A stretch of 33,456 nt of DNA from a virus: positions 1 to 33,456 of IMG/VR virus record IMGVR_UViG_3300018079_000026. One strand, written 5' to 3'. A model generated the notes under the pieces. The model was not told where the DNA came from. It did no database searches and worked only from the letters and a program-made list of their open reading frames with translations. Shown in pieces: positions 27,696 to 33,456 of the stretch. The stretch's first letter is position 1. Every line of letters starts with the position of its first letter. The translations under genes were made by a program, and so were the position numbers.

Positions 27696-30649
27696 CCAAA
27701 GTTTTGATCTGGCCCTTCCCGACTGAGCAACCCGCTAATCACGGCATAGGCCGCGTCGTCCACGCGCAGAATAAATACCTTCCGGCATTGGGGATCAAGC
27801 TCACGCGCAATCCGAACGAAGCCGAGGTTATCGCCTGCCATACTCAGCAATGGAACTTCCCGCGCGTGGATGCTCTGCATCTGCATGGCCTGTATTGGAC
27901 GGGTGATAAGGGGAGCGGAGTTTATACCAAGTGGCATCAAGACGCTAATACGCAAATCGCGGCTGCAGCCCGCCGAGCGCGCGCCTTGACCGTTCCGAGC
28001 GGATGGGTAGGCGAATGTATCAAGCGCGATATGCGACTCGTCCCGCGTCTTATCGGGCACGGCATCGAGCCGGAGGAGTGGACGGCAGGCGCGAATGGCG
28101 GATACGTCCTATGGAACAAGAACCGGGATGGAGATGTCTGTGATCCCCTGCCCGCCTACTTCCTGGCTGATCACGGAGTCAAAGTCATTTCAACCTTTGC
28201 GCCGGGGGGGCGAGCTATCCCCGGCAGCATGACTCTTACCGGACAAATTCCGGCTGACCAGATGCGCGAAATCATCCGCAATACAGACATTTATCTAGCG
28301 ACGGTGAAAGAAACGTTTGGCATCGGCACGCTTGAAGCGATGGCCTGCGGCGTTCCGGTGGTGGGCTATCAGCACGGCGGCACGGCGGAACTTGTGCGGC
28401 ACGAATTGGACGGCTACCTGGTCGCGCCCGGCGACCTGGATGGCCTGCGCGCCGGGGTAGAGTGGGTCCATAAGCACCGCGCCGCGCTCTCGATGAATGC
28501 CAAAATCCGGGCGCGCGAGTTCACCTGGGCACGCGTGATGAAACAGTATGCAGAACTCTATCACGAATTGGCGCACACTCCGGAGCCTGCCGGAGTAACC
28601 GTTGTGGTGACATGCTACAACTACGGGCGCTATCTAACCGGGTGCCTGGATTCTCTCCTGGCGCAGTCCTATCGGCCCGATCAAATCATCGTGATTGACG
28701 ATGGCTCGACCGACGATTCCGGGCTGGTTTCCAACCGTTACAATACTCAAGGCGTAGAGTATATTTATCAAGAGAATTCCGGAGTCGCTTCGGCTCGCAA
28801 TCGTGGATTATCCCTGGCACGACATCCGTTTGTGATTTGCCTGGACGCCGACGATCAACTCGCCCCGCGCTATGTAGAAGTTTGTCGGCAGGAACTTATA
28901 AAGGATAGGGGCTTGGGCATTGCCTACACCGGTCTGGAGGTATTCAACGACGAGGGAATCCGGCAGCGCACCGGCTGGCCGCCGGACTTCGAGATTGAAA
29001 CCGATGCCTGGGAACGGCAAACGACTGTTAGCACCCCGCCGTCTAACTGTTTCCCCTCGGCCTCGATGTTTCGCCGCGCGATGTGGGAACGCGCAGGCGG
29101 CTATAAGCAGGAGTACAAGCCCGCCGAGGATACGGAGTTTTGGACGCGCGGCCTATCGGTGGGCTTCTCAGCCAAGCGCGTGACCGACTCGCCCTGGATT
29201 TGGTATCGCAGTCATCCGGGGAGCGCCAGCCGAAATAATAAATATCGCCCGATAGACGACTGGCTACCCTGGATGCGCGACCGGAACTATCCCCTAGCCG
29301 CGCCCTCCAAGTTTGCCCCGCCCGTGCGCTCCTATTCTGCGCCAAAGGTAAGCGTGGTGATCCCGGTCGGGCCGGGGCATGCACAATACCTCCCGCAGGC
29401 TATAGAGAGTCTGTTGGGGCAAACGATGCGCGACTGGGAAGTGATCGTGGTTTGGGATGAACCCGTAAGAGATTTTGGGCCGCGTTCCGAAACAGAAAGG
29501 CCCTATCCTTTTGTCCGTTGGTACTATGCGGATATAGAAACACAGAACGTCGGAAAAATAATGGGGGCCGGAGTGTCAAGAAATGTGGGACTAAATAATT
29601 GCCGTGCCCCGCTCGTCTTATGCCTTGACGCCGACGATCAACTCCATCCTCAGGCGCTCGCCAAATTGTGCAAAGCCTACTCCGAAAGCGGCGGACGCTA
29701 TATCTATGGAGACTGGCTGGAGAGAGCCGGAGACGATCTAAAAGAATACCCCTCGCCAGAATATGATCCGAGCGCCTGGGTAGACTTATCCGAGATGGGC
29801 GGTAAGCACATCGTTAGCGTCCTGATGGCGACCGAGGACGCGCGGCGCGTGGGCGGTTTTGACGAGTCTCTCCTGGCCTGGGAAGATTGGGATTTCTTTA
29901 TCAAGTGTGCTACTCTAGGAATTCACGGGCGGCGCATCCCGGAGCCAACGCTCATCGTCAGGCGTCAAGCGGACTCCCGCACGGCGAGATTATTCGCCAA
30001 CAACGGCCAGCGCGCCGAGCTTATTGAAAAACTCGCGGCGCGATATGCGCCTTACGTGAAAGGAATAAAAGTAATGGCCCCTTGTTGTGGTGGAAATGGG
30101 GAGTCCCTGCTCGCGGCGCGTCTGGCCTACGAGGGAATGGCCCCCGATACGGGCGGACTCTCTCTACACATTACCACTCGGAACGGAAAGGAACTCGATC
30201 ACATGGTTATTCAAGGCGCACCCCATTCAGGCGTCACGCCTGTGCGGATGGAATTCATCGGCGAACGAGCCGGTGGCGTGACCTATACTGGAAAGCAGGG
30301 GCGGCAATACGTCGGCGGGAATAACGCTTTGGAGCGTTACGCAAATGTTCATCCTGATGACGTGGCAACTCTAACAAGCCTCGGAGATTGGCGAGTTCTA
30401 GCTGTAGCCGTGCCAATGCAGAGGACTATTACTCAGGAGAATTGGACTCCGACGATTTCCGAGTCGGTAGACTCTAGGGCAGCGGCGGTAGAAGTTGAAG
30501 ATACGGACGCAGAGATCGAAGAACTCAAGCCCATCGAGACGGCAGGCGGCGTTGTCAAGCGCAAGAGGGTAAAAGAGAAGGTCAAGGATACCCCTCTCAA
30601 AGAGTTGCCGCCGTTGGATGAGCCCGCGCCGACTCGCCGGGGAAAATGA
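27692..30649 (+). CDS. Three-module glycosyltransferase (GT4-GT2-GT2) with extra C-terminal domain
   Basis: A 985-aa protein. Residues 1-300 are a GT-B fold, GT4-like: VLIWPFPTEQPANHGIGRV, IGHGIEPEEW and ETFGIGTLEAMACGVPVV, giving the E-x7-E motif (Glu207, Glu215). Residues ~302-545 are a first GT2 (VTVVVTCYNYGRYL, VIDDGSTDD, metal site LDADDQ at 384-389). Residues ~551-790 are a second GT2 (VSVVIPVGPGH, LDADDQ at 645-650, WEDWDFF). Residues ~850-905 (VRMEFIGERAGGVTYTGKQ, then YANVHPDDVATLTSLGDWRV) resemble small phage head-tail proteins. A charged Lys/Glu tail ends it. Likely builds a glycan from several sugars, maybe on virion or host surface. It overlaps genes on both sides. Confidence 0.8.
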   Translation: MTKVLIWPFPTEQPANHGIGRVVHAQNKYLPALGIKLTRNPNEAEVIACHTQQWNFPRVDALHLHGLYWTGDKGSGVYTKWHQDANTQIAAAARRARALTVPSGWVGECIKRDMRLVPRLIGHGIEPEEWTAGANGGYVLWNKNRDGDVCDPLPAYFLADHGVKVISTFAPGGRAIPGSMTLTGQIPADQMREIIRNTDIYLATVKETFGIGTLEAMACGVPVVGYQHGGTAELVRHELDGYLVAPGDLDGLRAGVEWVHKHRAALSMNAKIRAREFTWARVMKQYAELYHELAHTPEPAGVTVVVTCYNYGRYLTGCLDSLLAQSYRPDQIIVIDDGSTDDSGLVSNRYNTQGVEYIYQENSGVASARNRGLSLARHPFVICLDADDQLAPRYVEVCRQELIKDRGLGIAYTGLEVFNDEGIRQRTGWPPDFEIETDAWERQTTVSTPPSNCFPSASMFRRAMWERAGGYKQEYKPAEDTEFWTRGLSVGFSAKRVTDSPWIWYRSHPGSASRNNKYRPIDDWLPWMRDRNYPLAAPSKFAPPVRSYSAPKVSVVIPVGPGHAQYLPQAIESLLGQTMRDWEVIVVWDEPVRDFGPRSETERPYPFVRWYYADIETQNVGKIMGAGVSRNVGLNNCRAPLVLCLDADDQLHPQALAKLCKAYSESGGRYIYGDWLERAGDDLKEYPSPEYDPSAWVDLSEMGGKHIVSVLMATEDARRVGGFDESLLAWEDWDFFIKCATLGIHGRRIPEPTLIVRRQADSRTARLFANNGQRAELIEKLAARYAPYVKGIKVMAPCCGGNGESLLAARLAYEGMAPDTGGLSLHITTRNGKELDHMVIQGAPHSGVTPVRMEFIGERAGGVTYTGKQGRQYVGGNNALERYANVHPDDVATLTSLGDWRVLAVAVPMQRTITQENWTPTISESVDSRAAAVEVEDTDAEIEELKPIETAGGVVKRKRVKEKVKDTPLKELPPLDEPAPTRRGK

Positions 30650-30924
30650 CTCCGTTTTGGTTTTTCGTAGCCGTCCTGGCGACCTATCGTGTATCGCGGA
30701 TGATTGCGGTAGAAGATGGGCCTTTCGATGTATTCTCAACCCTCAGGGAAAAGGCAGGTCAAAAGACGTGGATAGGGCGTGGCTTACATTGCGTGCTATG
30801 CCTTTCGGTGTGGCTGGCGTTTTTGTCGGCGCTCTTGTTACCATTCACCTCATGGAAGGAATATATTTTGATCTCGCTCGCTCTGGCCGGTGGAGTCGTC
30901 GTGGTTCATAAGGTAATCGCATGA
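30646..30924 (+). CDS. DUF1360 family membrane protein
   Basis: A 92-aa protein; the ATG overlaps the glycosyltransferase stop (ATGA). FVAVLATYRVSRMIAVEDGPFDVFSTLRE and the CVLCLSVWLAF segment match DUF1360, small membrane proteins of phages and Gram-positive genomes defined by LATYRLTRLI, DGPF and a CxxC-SxW helix. Two further hydrophobic stretches (LSALLLPF and ILISLALAGGVVVVHKV) give 2-3 membrane helices. Function unknown. Confidence 0.8.
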   Translation: MTPFWFFVAVLATYRVSRMIAVEDGPFDVFSTLREKAGQKTWIGRGLHCVLCLSVWLAFLSALLLPFTSWKEYILISLALAGGVVVVHKVIA

Positions 30925-32228
30925 CAGCTCTACTCGCGCTTGATGATTGGCGGCGGATCATGGGCCTGGCCCCGTTTCATTTTCATGGTCTGCTATCCAC
31001 GATTCTCAATCCCGTCACGTCGGCCTGCAACGACATCGTAAAATCCTACGCCTGGCAGGGAACGGACGCGCTGGGACGTTCTGAAATCTTGGAGGCCATT
31101 GAAACAGCGGAACGCAAACTTAGAGATTATCTCGGATACGCTATCGCGCCGGAGTACCGCGAAGAGACGGTGCGCTGGCCGCGCTTCTACGATCACAGCC
31201 GAACGCGCTGGGCGAATTGGGACGCGCACGGAGAATTCATCGGCACGCGACTGCCGTTCGGGTCAGGCTATGTACAAGCGGTGGGCGTGGAGAGTCTGAC
31301 CCTCGTCGGCGCGGCCTCGCTCGCTAACGGGAAGCTCGTCATTACGGACGCCGATGCTGATGGACTCTCGGATACGTTTACCATCACCATCGCCACGACC
31401 GCCACAGACCCGGATAAGATAGCCGTCTACTTCGGAAGCACTGACCGACTCGACAGCGAGGCCGTTGGGGAACGTTGGCGTATCAAGCCGGTGAAGGTCA
31501 CGCTCTCTGGCGGGAATGCAATCATCATTGGCCGCTATTGGCTTATAGTAAAGCCCATCAAGTATGAGGGTGTCAATCCCCAGCCGCTCGACCCTGCGAC
31601 GGCGGCCAATTTCGCCAACACGCTTGATGTGTACGTTCGCACGACTGACCCGGACGGCGTGACGGTAGACGATTCGCAGGCGACTCTTATTTGGGAGACC
31701 GAGCCGTGTCACGGCCCTTGGTGTTGCTGCTCGTCCTGTTGCGGAAGCCTGGACTACGTTCCGGTTGACTCATCCTTTGACCCTGCCGCGCAGGGCCTGG
31801 CTATCGCGCGCGCAGGCATACGCGAGGCGCGCTATGGGGAACTCAATGTCGGGGAAGCGGTCTTGGATGCGACAACCGGGATTTGGGCCGCGACTTCCTG
31901 GGCCGCTGGACGTGAACCCGACCGTGTGCAAGTGCGCTACCTGGCCGGCTACCCGCTGGAGTCGGGGAACGTGGCGCAGAAATATCAAACCATCGTAGCG
32001 CGGCTGGCAGCGGCGGAGATGGTCAAGGACATTTGCGCCTGCGTGATTGCCAATAAGCAGGTGCATCACTGGAGCTTCGATCTGGCGCGCAGCGCCGGAA
32101 ACAATGATGAGAGATTCGCTATTTCTTTGGCGGATTTAGATTCTCCGTTTGGAACACGACGCGGGCAGGTCTATGCCTGGCGCGAAGTTAGGAACCTAAG
32201 ACTCACACCCGGACTCGTTGACCACTAA
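30921..32228 (+). CDS. Head-tail connector/adaptor-like virion protein with cysteine cluster
   Basis: A 435-aa protein overlapping the previous gene (ATGA). The N-terminal ~70 residues are helical (SEILEAIETAERKLRDYLGYAI), as in adaptor proteins with a gp6-like fold. Next come a beta-rich middle (ESLTLVGAASLANGKLVITDADADGLSDTFTI) and, at ~residues 265-280, a striking cluster PCHGPWCCCSSCCGS. A helical C-terminal part (ARLAAAEMVKDICACVI) returns to the adaptor pattern. It may connect head and tail, with the middle part as an inserted domain. Product class is inferred from position before tail genes. Confidence 0.55.
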   Translation: MTALLALDDWRRIMGLAPFHFHGLLSTILNPVTSACNDIVKSYAWQGTDALGRSEILEAIETAERKLRDYLGYAIAPEYREETVRWPRFYDHSRTRWANWDAHGEFIGTRLPFGSGYVQAVGVESLTLVGAASLANGKLVITDADADGLSDTFTITIATTATDPDKIAVYFGSTDRLDSEAVGERWRIKPVKVTLSGGNAIIIGRYWLIVKPIKYEGVNPQPLDPATAANFANTLDVYVRTTDPDGVTVDDSQATLIWETEPCHGPWCCCSSCCGSLDYVPVDSSFDPAAQGLAIARAGIREARYGELNVGEAVLDATTGIWAATSWAAGREPDRVQVRYLAGYPLESGNVAQKYQTIVARLAAAEMVKDICACVIANKQVHHWSFDLARSAGNNDERFAISLADLDSPFGTRRGQVYAWREVRNLRLTPGLVDH

Positions 32229-32233
32229 TCAAG

Positions 32234-32315
32234 TATAATATCCGCAACATCCTAAACTATATTTCCCGACCTATGGGCCGCGCCCGGCGAACACAAGCCG
32301 TAGCGCGGCCCTTTT
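32234..32315 (+). promoter_or_regulatory. Leader C before the tail gene: -10 box, hairpin and T-run
   Basis: A perfect TATAAT at 32234-32239 lies 36 bases before GGGCCGCGC (32275-32283), which pairs fully with GCGCGGCCC (32303-32311), with a second inner stem (CGGC/GCCG) and TTTT after it. CGACCTATGGGCCG before the stem nearly repeats leader B, and ATTTGAGAAGGAG after it parallels ATTTGGAGAA there. No -35 box is obvious at 16-18 bp. AAGGAG serves the ATG at 32336. Confidence 0.65.
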
Positions 32316-32335
32316 GATTTGAGAAGGAGTATCTA

Positions 32336-33456
32336 ATGCCCAAGCCAACGTCAGATGAAGTCATCACCCAACAGATGCGCCGCCTCTTTCTGCAGGATGG
32401 CGGGCCGCTCCCCGGAAACCAGACCAAATTCTCCGGGGTTGAGACTCAGTACATGGTGCTCCAGGGAGTCTCGCGCCCGATCCGGGGCGGCATTGAGCCG
32501 ATCCGGGTCTACGACCCCAACCGCACCAAGTCATTCAAGACGGTCGGGCGCAAAGTCACCGCGCCGGACTTCCCGACCGCGACCCTGCAAATCCTGGAGA
32601 AACGCGGAACGCTTCCCTTCCAACTCGGAGACCTGTTCTGCGCGTTCAATCTCTACCTCAACAACGGGCTATGTGTTGATCCGTCAGATTTCCTAAACGG
32701 GTGGTCTGATTTTGTGGAGATCGTGTCATGGGCCGAGGCGACCGAGGTAGATGAAGGAGACCGCATGGCCTGGGAGGACGACAACCAGGGCGAGGATGCA
32801 CTATCACTTACCCTGGAACACAAGTACGCCATTGGAAAATTGGGGTTTGGAGCAGAAGCCAGCTCAGAGATTAGCCGTGAAGTGATTGACGTAGTGTACG
32901 GCGGAGGCCTGCAATGCGGCGACTGTGGCCCAGCGGATGACGGCACGAAACGCATCTATGCTGTCGCCACGACCAGCGGCGCGGGCTCGCCTGGACTTCC
33001 CGCCGAAGTCATCTATTCAGTGGACGGCGGCGGGGTATGGGCGCAGGGCAACATTGCCGGCTTCGGCGCGTCGGAAATTCCGCTTGCCATTGACATCGTG
33101 GGCGACAAACTCGTAGTTTTGGGCGACGATGCCTACTATTGGGCGACCATCAACAGCAAGACCGGCGTTCCGGGCACGTTCACCAAAGTGACGGCGGGAT
33201 TTATCGCCGTCAATACGCCCCTCGATATGTACGTCCTGGGCTCAAAGATTTTCTTCTGCGGGGCCGGGGGGTACATCTATCGTTGCGACAATGTAGCCTC
33301 GGGCGTGACGGTGATTAGCGCAGCCGACGCCACGACCAACGATCTGCTCCGCATTCACGGCGACGGCGGAGAGACCATCGTGGCGGTGGGAAAGAATTCG
33401 GACGTGATCGTATCCATCAACCGGGGTGCGACCTGGGCCGCGACTGTGGCCGAGCC
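32336..33456 (+). CDS. Large tail-type protein with Asp-box/beta-propeller repeats, partial
   Basis: An ATG with AAGGAG 8 bases upstream opens 373 codons without a stop, reaching the window end. Residues 1-200 look like a tail tube or structural module (RRLFLQDGGPLPGNQ, FSGVETQYMVLQGVSRPI, FEIV-like strands, LSLTLEHKYAIGKLGF). From ~210, strand-turn repeats appear: VIYSVDGGGVWAQG, then VIVSINRGATWAAT. These are BNR/Asp-box-like motifs (SxDxGxTW) of sialidase-type beta-propellers, spaced ~130 residues. CGDCG separates the two parts. A tail tube with a carbohydrate-binding or displayed propeller is a plausible reading. Confidence 0.6.
   Translation, partial: MPKPTSDEVITQQMRRLFLQDGGPLPGNQTKFSGVETQYMVLQGVSRPIRGGIEPIRVYDPNRTKSFKTVGRKVTAPDFPTATLQILEKRGTLPFQLGDLFCAFNLYLNNGLCVDPSDFLNGWSDFVEIVSWAEATEVDEGDRMAWEDDNQGEDALSLTLEHKYAIGKLGFGAEASSEISREVIDVVYGGGLQCGDCGPADDGTKRIYAVATTSGAGSPGLPAEVIYSVDGGGVWAQGNIAGFGASEIPLAIDIVGDKLVVLGDDAYYWATINSKTGVPGTFTKVTAGFIAVNTPLDMYVLGSKIFFCGAGGYIYRCDNVASGVTVISAADATTNDLLRIHGDGGETIVAVGKNSDVIVSINRGATWAATVAE

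Noticed and set aside
1-33456. CRISPR arrays, tRNA or rRNA genes, insertion sequences, integrase
   Set aside because: I looked for spaced repeats, cloverleaf-like segments, transposase or integrase motifs and saw none. Faint tRNAs could be missed without a scan.

Overview
The window is part of a tailed double-stranded DNA phage (or prophage) genome with an HK97-type head. Evidence is a large terminase, portal, prohead protease/scaffold, major capsid protein and head-tail adaptors in conserved order, next to a holin/endolysin cassette and a leftward replication operon. It is gene-dense, with ATGA, GTGA or TAATG overlaps at most junctions, Shine-Dalgarno (SD) sites and GTG/TTG starts, so the host is a bacterium. 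G+C is fairly high (roughly 55-65% in most genes I counted). I cannot name the host. I see no integrase, DNA polymerase, tRNA or CRISPR array. Both ends cut through genes.

Left half, minus strand (1-9840). A leftward operon starts at a near-consensus promoter (9870-9898). First come small unknown proteins, an LPD29-domain protein and a possible single-strand-binding protein. Then come very small membrane and zinc-ribbon proteins, several of them below 50 residues (5661-6960). A second leftward promoter (5628-5657) precedes the replication module: a zinc protein, a winged-helix initiator with an iteron array inside its own gene (candidate origin, about 4749-4885), and a G39P-like helicase loader. 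After these come small coupled genes, a protein that appears frameshifted into a DUF1064 domain (2401-3269), a coiled-coil zinc protein and more small zinc-cluster proteins.

Control region (9841-9959). Two divergent promoters face away from each other. An 11-bp sequence overlapping both -10 boxes is present as a perfect inverted pair. The rightward promoter should start transcription on the ATG of a small basic regulator gene, giving a leaderless mRNA. This resembles a lysogeny or early-gene switch built on a small, possibly ribbon-helix-helix, protein.

Right half, plus strand (9960-33456). After the regulator come tiny ORFs, a two-helix membrane protein and a terminator. Then follow the lysis cassette (holin, membrane coiled-coil protein, 38-aa protein, glycosidase-like endolysin), a ParB-like/DNA methyltransferase fusion, the terminase subunits, an AT-rich two-gene insert, the portal, minor head proteins, the protease with a nested scaffold start, and the capsid protein. 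Between the capsid gene and the head-tail adaptor sits a sugar cassette of about 6.8 kb: a glycosyltransferase-like protein, an epimerase, a DegT-family protein with His in place of the usual Lys, a methyltransferase, a small unknown, and a 985-aa protein with three glycosyltransferase modules plus a possible virion-type C-terminal domain. A DUF1360 membrane protein, the adaptor and a large tail-type protein with Asp-box repeats (cut by the window end) close the window.

Three intergenic leaders (11181-11280, 20935-21010, 32234-32315) share a plan: a -10-like box, a GGGCC-type G+C-rich hairpin, a T-run, then the next gene. Two of them are clearly related in sequence. They look like a phage-specific promoter-plus-attenuator or antitermination element in front of the lysis, head-assembly and tail operons. 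Function calls rest on motif recognition by eye; no database search was run.
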